A stretch of DNA of 64,000 nucleotides from Megamerina dolium (Eukaryota > Arthropoda > Insecta > Diptera > Megamerinidae): contig OY978526.1 of the NCBI GenBank assembly GCA_963854835.1, positions 64,829,765 through 64,893,764 of the forward strand. Reading direction: 5' to 3'. A program made the translations under genes and the position numbers. How positions within the stretch are numbered: position 1 is the first letter of the stretch; each line of letters opens with the position of its first letter. The notes beneath the pieces were generated by a model, which was not told the DNA's origin, made no database searches, and saw only the letters and a list, made by a program, of their open reading frames with translations. This document shows positions 49,330-63,205 of the stretch, in pieces.

Positions 49330-51764
49330 TAACACTCAATATATCTAAGTGGGTGAGGTTTATGTGAATATTTGAATGCAAGATATGTTTATTATATGAA
49401 ACAGGATTTTTTATAAAATTCGAATATGCTTCCACGAACGACATACTGGTTGATTATGTAGTGTCAAACATGTATTTCCATTTTGGTAATTTACATATAT
49501 ATAAGACTTGACAATTTAGGTCAATGCATACAAAAATTCAATAAATTATAAAGGAAATTCTTTTTGCAGAAAATTTATTTTATATATTTTTAAGGTAGTA
49601 TTACAAATAATCATGTATTAGAAATGGGCGTTCGCGTTCACTTCTAAATTTGAGTAGTTTTTGAAAATGTAAAAAGTTTAACTTCGGTAATAACAGCTTA
49701 GTAAACCTACATAGTGACAGACATATCAATGTATTTACTTTCGAAAATACTATTATGCTAACGGTATGCTCATTGATAAAAATTATTGTATATACCGAGT
49801 TTTAGTCCTATAGCTACATATGATTGTACGGAATATCTTAAAATTTACATTCGAAAATGTACGGAGGTAGGCGTGGTTTTCATCGATTATGGCAATTTTC
49901 TAACTCACTCACACATTAGTAATTATAATCGTATGTACCGAATTTCAACTTGATCGCTTTATATTTTCGCCCGAAAACGAAAACATCTGAAAAAATACAA
50001 TAACAAATTTGACAAATAATGCCGCGCTTATTAAATGTAACATGCAACCATAAATAGCGTACATATTGAATGTTGTTGTTATTATTCTCTTCGTTTGGCA
50101 AACGACAAAATTGTAAGTTGGAACAAAATAATATTTTAGTATGTGTGTGACTGTGTGTGTGGAGCTTTTAGAGGACGTAAACTCATACATACATAATACG
50201 TATATGTAGTATACATCATAAGTACCCTGCAGACAAAAGAATTACTGGTTCAAAAATTTCATTTTTCATTACATCGTCTTATATTTCCTTCACTTTTTTC
50301 AAATAATGTTAATATTTTTTAGTTCTTGTCTGGTTTATGCATTAACTATATTGGATGAGAGTTTCACTTTCTTGGAAGATAGTTTCATTTACAGCTTACT
50401 TCAGTTTCGATAATTTTTGTTCTTATCTGTATTATTGGCTCCCTCTAGTATACTTAAAGACCAGTTGGTATTTCGTTAGAAATGCCTGCTTAAGCTATTT
50501 TTAGGTACCTATTATTATCTTATACATATTAAATTTAAAATAGTAAAACCACAAATGTTCTGCTAATAAGAGGACGTTAAAGAAATAGAAAACAGAAGAA
50601 CAACAAGAAACGTGAAACTAAAAGATTAAATATAATAGGAATATATAGTTGGTAAGTTAACTGAAAAATAGACAAGTTGTTTCTTTTCTAATTTGTTTGT
50701 TTGCTTGTTTTTTCCATACGCCCACACATGCATACTCACTTGAGCTTCAATAAACAAACTGTGTTCGAGTACAAGGCACCACAGAATCATATTTACTGCC
50801 ATTGTTAGATACATGAAGCCAAAGTCTATTATTAAATTTCTTGCATTGTACTTAGTATAAAGCATAAAACAACAATAGATAAATTTTTTTTTCTTAATGA
50901 CGGCAATGATATCTCCGTAATGTTTTTAAATGACACTACAGATAAAGCACGAACAACAACAATGACATTGTCAATAATAATTATTGTTATTCATACATAT
51001 AGATAACATATCCACTCAATGTAGATGTACTAGTAAAAAAGCATAAAGGAACAAATATCTATGGAGGATGATTTTTTTAATAGAATAGGGAAAAAGCATT
51101 AGAATAATTACCTAGATACAGCAAATTGTGTCAGAGGAATAGACACAAGCATAAGTAAAAATATAAGAAATATTCATGTAGCTAATTAACATCTATTACA
51201 GTAATAAATAGCCAGAAAAGTAAGATAAAATCTACAATAATTTACAAACATAGAGGTGTAGGTAACCAAGCCTAAACGGTTTTCTACATGTTTTCTGCAT
51301 GTACGTAAGTAGAGTTTAAATGCTGATGTAGCAAATGAATTACTCCTCTATTTGACAATTTATGGAATTTTTAGTTTTATTATATTACACAATTTTTCCG
51401 CTTTGTAAATATCAATACTAAAACCTACGCGAAGTTGGCTTACAAAATCTTTATGAGTTATTTCACCTTAAATGAGATAAAATATCGTCTTCTATACAAT
51501 TCAAACATTTGAGAATTTTCCTTAGGCGTCTCGATGGAAGAGCCCAATTTGGATGATTTTTTGTAATTGTTTTTCAGCCAAATAATATCGCAATAATTTT
51601 TATTAGAGTATGGCATGGTTTTTATTTATCAAACATTGTTAACCATAATCGTATGTGCCCAGTTCTAATCCTATAGAACTTATTTTTCTATAGAGGGTAG
51701 CAATGGTTTTCATTGGGTTTTGTCCATTTTCGAAATTATCCAATAACCATTATTCAACTGTAAT

Positions 51765-51786
51765 CATATATATGTGTATATATATG

Positions 51787-51848
<62 letters not shown>

Positions 51849-51850
51849 TA
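51765..51850. repeat. TA-rich microsatellite
   Basis: TATATG/TATACA units flank a pure (TA)n core at about 51799-51841. Confidence 0.95.
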
Positions 51851-54129
51851 TCTACGTATGCATATGTATGTAGCAATATGCGTATACGTAAATCATCATA
51901 CTCATACGCCCCAACAATCGTTTATGAGTATGTACTCATATGTACTCGTATGAATAACAAGTACATCAGTCCACTACCACTGCAAAGAAAAACGATTAAG
52001 TAAAAATGCAGGTTTTCTCTATATGTATGTATATTCAATGCATAGTGCAATATATGTGTGTTCATCAAAATATGCGTTAGTAACAATGCAAACATCAACG
52101 GTGACAACTGCAATATTGCAAAGTTTAAGTAGGTACGAGTATGAACGTACACCATTCTACCTATATTTAATGACATGGTTTTTTATATACCGCTATATGA
52201 GTTAATGTCTATGGCAAATTTAGTATAACTTTTCTACAGAATGCAACTATGTCAGTGCATAGCTTCTATTGACTTTATAATTATATTTTGCCTATACAAT
52301 GAGTGTATGCATATAGCTAAATACATACATATCTACATCCCAGCAGCTGATATATATTGTATTCTTGTTCGTAAGTATGAAAACAACTTGTTAATGAATT
52401 GAAAATTCCAACAAGTTTAACCAAAATGTCGTTTTGAAAAATTATTCATCTTAAAATATCTTCAAGATTACCATACAAAACGCCAATTAATTGTAATTAT
52501 TAATTATCTCTAAGAGCTTCAACTGCGATCTCGATTTAATTTTCGGACAACTGTGTGATTTAATGAAAGAAAAATACAAAATATTTTTAGGACAATTGTT
52601 TGTACGTTTTAGAAAAATTCACTTAATTCCACTTAATATATGTGAGTACCTACCTTGTAACCAGTAGGTTATTCACTCTAGACTAGTCGTCTTTACTTAC
52701 TTACTGACTGCACGGTGTACTAAAAAGAAGTATTTCTATTTCCTTACAAAGTTGTTTCGATTATTGTTGCTTGTCCCCTTTTCTATCTTTTTGTATTAGC
52801 TTTTCTTGTTATTCCAACTTATAGTATGTAACTATGTACGATACCTTAATAGAGCCATCTTACAAACGCTGTTCACCATTGTCGTTCGTGAATATGTACA
52901 CATATACATATTCAAAAATACAAAATTGTTCCGTGGACCGTGTGTTTTCTACTATATTGTAGCTGTTTTGCTGCTCTGGTATAGTAGCTGCTTCTCTCGA
53001 TAAAAAAACAACACACAACAGGAGAAACAGACGATAAGACGGAATCTATGTATACACACACAAATAAATAATAACTAACAATCAGGCAATCGAGTCGACA
53101 TTGCGATTGTAAAACGTCAAAGTAATAGAAAAAGCTAAATAGAAGGGAAGAATAATAAACAAATAATAAGCAGCAGTAGGAGTAGGAAGAGAAAAAACAA
53201 TACGAACAATAAAAAGCATGTAATAGGGCAAGGCAAACAGGCACGAACGGATGGACGGTTAGTTGGCTAGTTTATTGAATAGCTTGAATAGACGTACAAG
53301 CAAATAAACGAACAAAACAAACGAATGCTTAAAACTGATGGAACTCATACGACACGATTCAGTGATTACAACGATTTTAATGAACCGAACGCCTATTTGA
53401 TGTGCTAATACATAGTTTACATATATGTGTGTATATATAAGCGGCTTCTTTGTGGGTAGATCCCTACTCGTAGTTGTTGAACTATGTACAAAAGTATAAA
53501 TGGAAATGTATTGTTAAGTACATATTTTATTATACCCTTTATGTGCACATGCAACCCTGTTCACACTTGTAGAGTAGCCTGTTGATAGGGAGAAATCAGT
53601 AATTCTTCAAGAACTTACGAAATTATTATTGCTCTCGTAACAAGTTTTATTTATCTTGTGGGTGTGTAATTGGCATATTTTTCATTTATTTATGTTTTTC
53701 CTTAAATTTTTTTATGAAATATAAGACCATAAAACAAAAATGTTCATACATACATACCGACATAAGTAGAGAATGAAGGAGAAAGTACTAGTACGAAAAA
53801 ATAAGTCCAAGGGAGAGTGCCAGCAAAAAAGAGTGAGTGCAAAATTTAATTAAAAGCACGCACAGTAAGATTTCTCTAAATCTCAAATTCACACAGGCGG
53901 ACTACACTCAAACACATGCTCAAAAAAATAAATATTCCTCAATTCAGTGGAGAATTTTGGTTATGTATGTCGCTTATTACTCTCAACAATAAGTACGAAA
54001 TAAAAGCTCTTTACCAGTGACAGCGTTTTTGAAGACATATTTACTCTCAGAACAGCAAAATGAATGTACGAGTTTCCCCTAACTGTACGCCACATTGAAG
54101 CTAGATCTCAAAGCAACAAGTGCATATAT

Positions 54130-54830
54130 GCATAAACTCCAAACTCTACACCAGAAGTTGCTCTCTCTCTCTCTCTCGCTCTCTTGCTCTCTCGCTCTCT
54201 TCTCTCACACGAAAAGTCTTTTCATATGAGTGTATGTCATGTGTAAACTTGTTTGATGGTAAATACTCTTTAACTCGCAACATGATCACGTTCGCTCTCT
54301 CTCGGTGTCTCTCATACACATCTAATCAAGTTTTATATATATTTTTTACACCACACAGAAGGAAAAGGAGGTTCATGCGTGTATGTGTTGTAAAAATCTA
54401 TATGAGGATTTTTCAAATTCAATTACGATTGTTGCTATTGTGGTTGTTGTTATTATTTCATCATCATCATCATCGTCATCATCACCAACGAACGTCGTCA
54501 CTACGTTTGTGTTGTGTGTGTGTGTGTGCTGATTTGCTGGTTGATCGTTCGTACGTTGTCTTCTATATCGTGTCGTGTCGATCGGTTGTCAACGGATACG
54601 TTGTCGTCGTCGTCGTCGCGGTTGTATCTATACACGTAGGATTGTTAAAAAACAAACAAGAGGAAGACGTCGAAAACGTAGGGAAGTGGAAGAAGCAATG
54701 AAGTGAAAAAATGATATAAAATGTGACTATGTGATCATTGAGGAGCGAGAGGACCGCTCAGTAGTAGTGGTTTTGTGTTCGCGAGTTGTCGGTTTATTCG
54801 GATGATAGACGAAAAGTGAAAAAAAAAATA
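54130..54830 (+). promoter_or_regulatory. GAGA-rich, CpG-richer block: possible alternative promoter/leader
   Basis: CT runs (54158-54205 and 54294-54313) give dense GAGAG/CTCTC sites, bound in flies by GAF/CLAMP. A TCA run (54461-54485), CGT repeats (54598-54619) and a less AT-rich tract to about 54800 follow. This resembles insect promoter/5' UTR DNA about 9 kb upstream of the ttk coding start. A polypyrimidine acceptor-like site, CTTGCAG, occurs at 55025. The ORF crossing the block (54120-54701) is low complexity and is probably not a protein gene. Confidence 0.22.
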
Positions 54831-56934
54831 CATAATATACCTACTATATGTATGCATATATATATATATATACATATACTGTTTATAAAAGGAAAGAATT
54901 TTTGGTTATCGCTGAACGGATACAAGTCAAATTAAATTCTTTAATTAAGTTCGAGTGTTGTGGTGAATAAATTAATGAAATGTATGTTTTCTTTTAGTAT
55001 GTAAATTTTTTCTTTTTTCTTGCAGTAGAAAATATAAATAAAACGCGTTGCTATGCTTAACTAAATTTTTGAAATATAGAAATTGTATTAAATATTTTAA
55101 AAGAAGAAGAAGAAGCAGAAAAAACACCTTCACCCCCTTGTAGATCGTATTGCTTTCCCGGATATTTGCTATTTACACAGATTTTTACAGTGAATTCGTG
55201 TACGTGTGCGTGTAAATGTGTTTGTGTGTGTTCGGGTATTTTATAAGGGGGATATTATCCGATTCGTAAAGTAATCTGACAACGTCGTCAATATGGGGAC
55301 CGTAGTTGGATACATGCGATCAATGCCTCTTCTAGGACGATGAAGTATATATGTATAGCTCGTGTGTGATATTTTTTCATACATTTCATTTTAAAAAAAT
55401 TGTTGTTCTCTTACATTTTCCATATATAATTGACTGTAGCACTCACAGTTGTCGTGTTCAAGTGAAAGGATCGTAAGAACGCATGATTGAAAATTGATTT
55501 TATTGCAATATTATTGAATAATCTTATTGTTATTGAGTAGAAGAGGCACAGAGAGTGAGAGAATAGGCTTTTGTCAGTTTTGTGAAATGTTATAAAATTT
55601 GCATGTGACACAAATAATTAAGTAATGAAAAAAATGGTTTTTATGCAAAATGTTTCCTTATGTCATGAAGTGATAATGTCGCCGTTAGTGCTTAAATCAG
55701 CTCACAAAGTACAGCAATTAAAAATTTACAGTCAGTGCAATATTTTCTACAATCACCTTTGCTCTCTTTCTTTTTGGCAGTGAAAAGTGATTGTGTTTTG
55801 TTACGTGAATATCCTAAAATTGTTGTTATATTGCTAGCATTACATTAAAACAAAAAAACCGCACTATCTATCAGTGTATTTACATTAAATACGTCGTTTT
55901 ATTATTTTTTTTTTTTTTTTTGCGATTTCATTATTGACAATACGGTGTTTGTAACTTTTTTTAAATTTAATTATCTATTTCTCGCGAATATGAAATGTCA
56001 TTCATTAATTGCTTTTGCACGATCTTTGTAGTTGCTCTCTGTCTCTCTTACGCGCGACGCTGTTTCGTCATCATCACTCTCCACACACTTGTGCGATAGC
56101 GTGTAAAGCTCTCTATATACTCCCAAAAAATGTTTGACTGACGACTACGGTATGATTAAAAAACAAGTGTAACAACAACAACAACAACTGCAATAATAAT
56201 AAATTGTATGAGACAACTTAATTCGTGCTGCAGTAGGAGCAAGCAAAGGAAAATACAATAAATATTCAAAGAATTTGGAAGAAAAACAGAAAATCATTTA
56301 AAAAATATCCACCCTCCATTGGTGCTTTAATTCATGCATAACTTTCGGTATATGTGTGAGGGTGTGTGGGTGTGTGTAATTTTTAACAAATACAATATCA
56401 ATCGTTACTTTCTAATGGATTACTCATACTTGTAGGTAAAGGTTAACAAACAAACACGAGAACAACAGTAAAAAGCAAATCAGCAAAATAAGATATAAAA
56501 ATTGCTGGTACCTATATAAATCATTAACATGTTAGACTACGCAATGTTCTAACTCTAAACTTTAATTTATCTCTATTTATGACGACCAGCCATTTATTTC
56601 AAGCTCCGCCGCACTGTGTCGTACCTACTTATCCTACAATATTTATTTACAACACTACGTAACTTTTGCGTGTAAAATTTTGTTATTGTAGTTGTATTTA
56701 AGTACCTTTTTAGATTTCTCATTATGAATTTGTGGGTTTTGGTTTTTTGTTTTTCATGTGCTCCCTTTCATGTTTTTGTTTAATTTGTTTAGAGTTGCCA
56801 ATATGATCATAGTCGTGACTATCTCAAGAAATTGATTATGCGTTTTAAAATAATATGAAATTAAAGTAATCTTACCAAAATAATTGTTTGCTATTGAATC
56901 AAATGCTAATTTCTATGAAACAATAGTTACTTTA

Positions 56935-57304
56935 GGTCCGTTCGCTTACGTTATAAAAAAAAAAATAAAACAAATTATACTACTTTCTTACTGGAGATGT
57001 GTTTGCATACGCCAAAATCCAGTAAAAGAGGGGAAATTGAGAGAAAAAATGATTTCCTCTCTGTGATAATTCTTGCAATGTTGTATTGGTAATATTTCTA
57101 CTAGTAAGAGTTCGCAACATAGAAGAAACAGCTGTTCTTACTGGCAAGTGTCAAAACTGAAGGAGTATGGAAATTACTAGTAAATCTTACAAATTTTCTG
57201 TTCGCGTACTTTTTCACTTTGTTCTCATTTTTAGAGAATATTTTTCTTACGCTCTTGAATCGTGTTGATAGATAAAGGTTACTAGTAAAGTACGCGAACG
57301 GACC
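56935..57304. mobile_element. MITE-like element with inverted ends GGTCCGTTCGC
   Basis: The left end 56935-56945 reads GGTCCGTTCGC, and the right end 57294-57304 is its exact reverse complement. With the next base outward, 12 bp pair. After that come TTACGTTA on the left and GTACTTTAC on the right. An extra GTTCGCGTAC copy lies inside at 57201-57210, and ACTAGTAA recurs (about 57175 and 57281). No coding capacity. Flanking duplication is at most TTT. Confidence 0.5.
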
Positions 57305-58719
57305 TTTTGTCATTCTGTTCGAATCACTGATAAAGTATGTAAAGTTCTTAAGTCGCAAGATGAAGCATTACATCAGTATGGAATTACCATAGACCACTTC
57401 AATTAATTCCATCCTATATGATATTCTACATTGAGATACTATACTAACCATAAGTTAAATCTAGTATTACCTGCGAATCATCAGTTCTAAATAAAATAGA
57501 TATGATTATTCTTTGGTTAAAATGTTGAAATTGAAATGGCAACCCTATCTAAAATAAGTATATATTGTATTTCAGTAGCCTCGCTTATATTATATATTGT
57601 ATTTTTTCCATTATCGTTGCTGCCTGCTTGTTTTTCTTCATTTTTTCAATCGTCGTCATCATCATCATCATCGTCGTCCCCCATTCGTCCAACCCTTGCA
57701 TTTGCTCTGCCAATCGTCCCTCATCCAATGCCTTTTACGCGTTTTAGTTATGGTTTCATTTTTTCTATCATACTTCTCTAACTGGCTAATGGTGGCTGCT
57801 GTTTGCAATTGCTCGTACACCATGTCCACATTGTGCTATCGTATTTGAAGCAACGATCGAACCATTCGTTAACATTGGGGATACCTTCGTTTCGTTACGT
57901 TCCGTTTGCTCCGTTTTTATAGTGATACTCGTCGGTTACTTGTATATAATTGTTTCTCTCCTATCGTTGATTCGGTTATTGTCTCTCGTTTTTTTTAGTA
58001 ATAATACACGATTGTTGTAGTTGACTTTTGCCTTTGTGGTCTGCTGTAGTTGTTATTTCACATTTTAGTAGTTGTTACTGTATATGTATGTTGTACGTAT
58101 ATATGTATTTTCTATTGCCTGCCATATTTTCGATGTAGTATTGCTTAATTTTTTTTTAATAACGCTCCTCTAATGATACTCGTTTGTATGCGCAATAAGC
58201 TCCACACCCTTGTACAAAAGCGCTCATGTATGAATACGCCTGACTTTACATTCATACCAAGTGGAAAAATGCGTAATGGGACGGTTCTAAGGGAAAACGC
58301 TTCAACAAAGCGTGTGCATCTCAAAAGACTTGCCATTCGGTATCAGTGCTCCATTGTTGCCTTTCTAAAGCACATGTTTTCCAGATACTATTTTTTTTTT
58401 AAAATTCTTATTTTGAAACTCGATCCTGTCTGTCCAAATTTAAAAATCACAATAATACTGGGTGAGGCTTTTGTAATCTCAAAAATATTGTAAATTATTG
58501 TTGCCTTTCTAATTAAGCTCTATCATATCTCTCGTTCCTATAATATGCTTAAGCCTTCTTTTCCTTATCTGTAATACATATGTATTTCGCATTTGATACT
58601 GCTCAGCACCAACGTCAAAGAGACTATTTTTTATGAAAGAAAGTTCATTCCAATCTTCAAAATTGTTCTATTATATAGTCCATAGTTCGTACATTCTAAT
58701 TAATTAGGAAAAAAAAAGC

Positions 58720-59205
58720 GCTTATACCGAATTACCGAGTTAATTCGAATTAACTTGGGCATTAACTGCAGCTAATCCGCATAAACTTTGAGTTAATTCT
58801 CAAAATAAAAGAGGATTAGGGCAATTTGCGATGGCAACACTGCTGAAAATTGTCTATTGTGAATTTTTCTCTATCCATTTTACAAAATTCGCAACAAAAA
58901 ACTTTCAACAATTGTTAACAGTGTTCAACATGATAAGCGTTGGCGAACAAATAAATCCAGCTGTCAATTACGAACGGTGAATGTCAATTTACAAGTTTCT
59001 GATAGTTTTCAGTTCACGTACTTCTTGTAGATTTTCTCATATCGAGAGTGACAGATGATAGAAATTGATAGTGATAGTAATGTAAGTGAGCAAACCTAAT
59101 AAAACAGCAATCAGCCGTTTAGTTAATCCGCAATACTGCCGTCTGTCAGGTTAATATTTTATTCGGATTAAGTGCGCCGGTAATCCGGAATTAGGCTGCT
59201 GTCTC
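58720..59205. mobile_element. Possible MITE with imperfect inverted ends
   Basis: GAATTACCGAGTTAATTCGA at 58729 resembles, in reverse, the segment around 59163-59188 (GGATTACCGGCGCACTTAAT). Related AATCCGC/AATTCGA motifs recur near each end, and the centre is unlike them. Pairing is imperfect and no target duplication was identified. Confidence 0.3.
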
Positions 59206-62200
59206 TCTAGGATATTAGATGAGAAGCTAAATATGTTTAAACATTTTTCTTCATTTCATGAATCTAACTTAAGCAAAAGAAGGTATATGGTATGAAGGAA
59301 GGATTAACTTTTTTACTGGGTATATAAATATCATACATATGTATGTAACATACATATATTCCTACCAAGCATGTTGTTGAAAGTATTGTAGAACTTGCTA
59401 CTTGTTTCTTGTTCTCTTTTCAGTCTACTTGATTCGTCTACTCTCATGCATGGGATTTCCTCCTTATTATGTGTTGTTTTCTATTTTTATTACAGATGTT
59501 TAACTGCGGCAGTTCTAATGAATTTTTTTTTTTCCTGATGAGCTTTTTATCGTCAAGCGAGCAAGTAGGTACTTGTTGCATTTAACAGATGGTTTATCAC
59601 AAAGTTACACTTGAACGGTATCAAATGTATGTACATATACATATTTATAATAGGTGGTAGTTATTTTACTTATTTTTATTGACCTGTGTTTTAGAACTTC
59701 AGTCATGTGTTAAAATTAGTAAAATTTTAATTTAGCCGTTTGTAAAAATTCATTTACTTTGTTAATTAGACGCTTCCGCAAATAAATTAAAAGTAAAGTC
59801 CTCTAGCTAAGAAAGCCCCTACAATGGTTTTTATCATTAGATCATATTTATACATGTAATTACACATATGAAGCATTTTTGCCTATGAGAGCACTAGGAA
59901 AAAACTCATTTTCTAAAAAAATAGTCACCCTAATATTCATACTTATGATCGTATAAGTAAACCTGTCTATATACATATATTTCCTTCTCGGTTCTATAAA
60001 CATGTTAAAAAAAACCACGATGACGATGATGATGATCATAATGTTTAAGATTACGTGTTTGGAAGAACACACACACCAGCGGTACTGGGCTTTTATTGTT
60101 GCGATCTCTTTTAGGAAATTACATTTCCGTAAAGTTATCTTGTCATAAATATGTATGTACATATAGTGTAGATATGTACGTGGAACAAAGCTGAACTTTG
60201 TGCTGCTCTACTTTATTTTAACTTTATGGCCTTTCTCTTTTGTGTTTTTGTTCCCTTTTATATAGTTTTGTTTTTCTCTCAGGTTCTTAATGTAATTTTT
60301 TCACAGTATCTACCTACTACATAAATGATGATTTTGTTTAACTAACAATTCTAAAGTTTTCATTTAAACGCTGAATTAAAGAAAAAAAAAACATAAATAA
60401 AGACATCCAGTTATGAGAACAAGTTTAAAAAAATTAAATGAAAAGAAACAAATGCAAACAATTTGAAACCGTTTAACTTTCACGCTACCCTACATTGATA
60501 TAACGGAACGTTAGCTTTAATATCACGTATACAAATATTCGTATTAATAATGCATACAAATTTTGACATTTTTATTGATCTAATAATAGCATCCTCCATA
60601 TCCATTGATTCGCGCTGCTGCTATTGCTTCCTCTTCTACTACGACTATTATTCACTAGTATTCTTCTAATCTTCTTCTTCATCTTTTCATCTTTCTGTAT
60701 TGATTTGATTCATACTTAGTTGTAGCTCTGAGAATAGCAATCAACCCACCTGTTTGTTATTTTTTTTTTTGCTGCTGTTATTATTGTTTTTGTTTCTATC
60801 ACTTTATTCGTTTTGTTTTTCTGGCTCATTGTTCATGTACGTGCTAATCAAAATTCCTGTATTTTATATATGTAGATATGTGTGTGTGTAATATTGTTGC
60901 AATATCAAAATTTTGATATTTTCATATATTGTGCATCTATCTGTACAATCCCATCCCTAATATTTGTGCTTTCATTCCACTCAATTGATTCATTTACGCT
61001 CATTACAGATTTACATACATACAATCTTTCGCAATCTTTCTCTCTCTACCACTCTCTGACTCACTTCTCATTTGGGTACTTAACGATACCAGATTGTTTA
61101 GAAACCGCACATTTGCATTTCGAGACAATGTGATATTCATTCGAATTCCAAGTATTATTGAATTCATATAAGCCTATGAATCGTTAATTACTTTTAGATA
61201 AATTCTGCTGAATGATGTTAATTGTTATTCGAACCTATAATCACATTCAAAACTATTGTGAAGTGAAAAGCACCTAGCCCAAGAGAATTTCATTAATATA
61301 CCAAATCTAAATAAATCTGAAACACATTCCAAAATTTAAGAGAAACATCAACTCTGCTTTTGGTGAAACACAAATATTTAAGTTTTCCCGGTTTATGTAG
61401 TTAACAAGTTTGTTAAAATTTTAAACTCCCAGGCTCAAATATTCTGAATAAAAACCAAAATAGATCTTAACTATATAAGCTTTCTTAATAATGCTTATTA
61501 TTTTATTAAAGTACTACAAGCTACTCCAACTTTTTTGATTTTCAAAACGTTTACACCATGAAATAAGTCCATTCCCACAACTTCAGAATTTTAATCGGGC
61601 ATCGATTGTGTGTCAATAAAAATACCGAATTTTTATATATTTATAAGTTTATAATATTATTACCCAAGTATAAAATTAGTACTGTGTAGACATCTGTTTT
61701 TTTTCTTACCTAATTTTAATCAATTAGTCTTTTCGGCATTCTTTAAATTTTTTATAATATTCATGCATAACTGTAATTATGTTTCTGGCATGCATGTTTC
61801 AACATAAGCATTCTGCACATGGTATTTCGTTTAAAACACAAAGTTTCAGGAGAATGCTTTATATACTTATTTTTCATTCGATTTTCCATTATACAACAGT
61901 AATTTTCATGGAAAACAAAAGCAGCTAATTGCTATCTACTGAGTGAAACATCGCACTTAAATTGCAGTTGATAAATTAGTACAATGCTACCAGTTTACAA
62001 AAAGAAATAGTGTTTTAATTAATAATTTGTGAGAACGTTTTAATACAGAAAATAGAAAAGAAAAGCTTCAAGAAAATATTTATTTATTTAGATTTTAGAA
62101 ATACTTTGATTAAATATATTTTTGCGGATGGACTAGTAGCCCTATGTCCCGAATCCTCTTCTAACTTGTGGGTTTTTACTAATGCATTACCACTTCTATC

Positions 62201-62675
62201 ATTGTACTTCATCACTGTCTTTAATTTTTCGAACATGGAGTAAATTGGACAATTTGGTTATCTGGCAAGAATAACCAGAGCACGAAACGACACAAAGGGC
62301 GGTTGCTGAAATGTGTATTGTCTTTAAAACATATTTCTCTTTGACAACTAATACATATACTCAATTGTCTTGTGTAAATGCAGCGTAAACGTATACTGTC
62401 TAATTTTTTGTATTCGGAAAATTTCATCATTAAAATGGGCGAAATAGATTAATTTCATATGGCAGCGCTGTTTAATGCTCTCAATAATACTTAAACGCTC
62501 ACATTATCATTCGATGCTTTATGCATTGATTTTACGCCATACCACAGCTAAACCTCGTATAGTCTAAATTTATATCTAGTCTAAATTTTATCTTACCGCT
62601 ATTAATTAAACAACATTAATTTATTTTGTAACATAAAAATTAAAAAAAAAATATATATATATATATAAAGTGAAA

Positions 62676-62739
<64 letters not shown>

Positions 62740-63205
62740 TTATACCACGATAGTTAAGGCATTCCACTCATAGCAGTGTGTGGTGTTATGATTAATGTTG
62801 TTGGTATGGATAAGGGGATTTACCTGTACATCCTGCAATGAGTAATTTTTTTCTTTTGATTCGCACACTTGCCGTTTTCAATTGTTGCATTCTCATTCTT
62901 CTACAATTTTTATGTGTAGTGATTTCTTTTTTGCAAAGCTAGTGTTATTGTATTGTTGTGTTACTCATTCCGTGGGGTTTTTACCGCGATTATTGCATAA
63001 TTATAATTTCCGCTGATCCTTTCAATTGTAGCTATTTTTTATTTTACATATATTTTTCTGTGTGACGAAGTGGTATATCGTACTAGCAATATATTTATGT
63101 AAAGTGAATATAATGTGAGCTATTCCTTCTAAAAAGCAAACAATTTCATGAAAATCAAATAAAACACATCTCAAATAATTTACCTTTTGTTTCCTTTTAT
63201 TGCAG
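59206..63205. other. AT-rich non-coding DNA upstream of the ttk coding exon
   Basis: Probably intron of ttk if transcription starts upstream. No ORF with a domain. The last 25 bp are the pyrimidine-rich acceptor tract. Confidence 0.45.
62641..62739. repeat. Poly(A)/TA compound microsatellite upstream of ttk
   Basis: A-run, short (TA)n, A-run, then a long (TA)n. It lies about 470 bp before the predicted ttk acceptor exon. Confidence 0.95.

Larger units (their letters stand above)
46801..54129. other. AT-rich non-coding DNA with dispersed repeats
   Basis: Family A units at 49620-49990 and 51590-51760. A TTG triplet run at 48816-48842. Many short ORFs are simple-sequence translations. No recognisable gene. 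Confidence 0.45.

Noticed and set aside
12403..51850. CRISPR-like arrays among TATG/TA/TTG repeats
   Set aside because: Pure microsatellites without unique spacers, in a eukaryotic genome.
54120..54701. 193-codon ORF upstream of ttk
   Set aside because: Translation is Leu/Ser, His and Val low-complexity from CT, TCA and GTC repeats; no domain and no splice support.
54982..55025. 44-nt intron GTATGT...TTGCAG
   Set aside because: Shorter than typical fly introns; the acceptor could instead pair with a distant donor.
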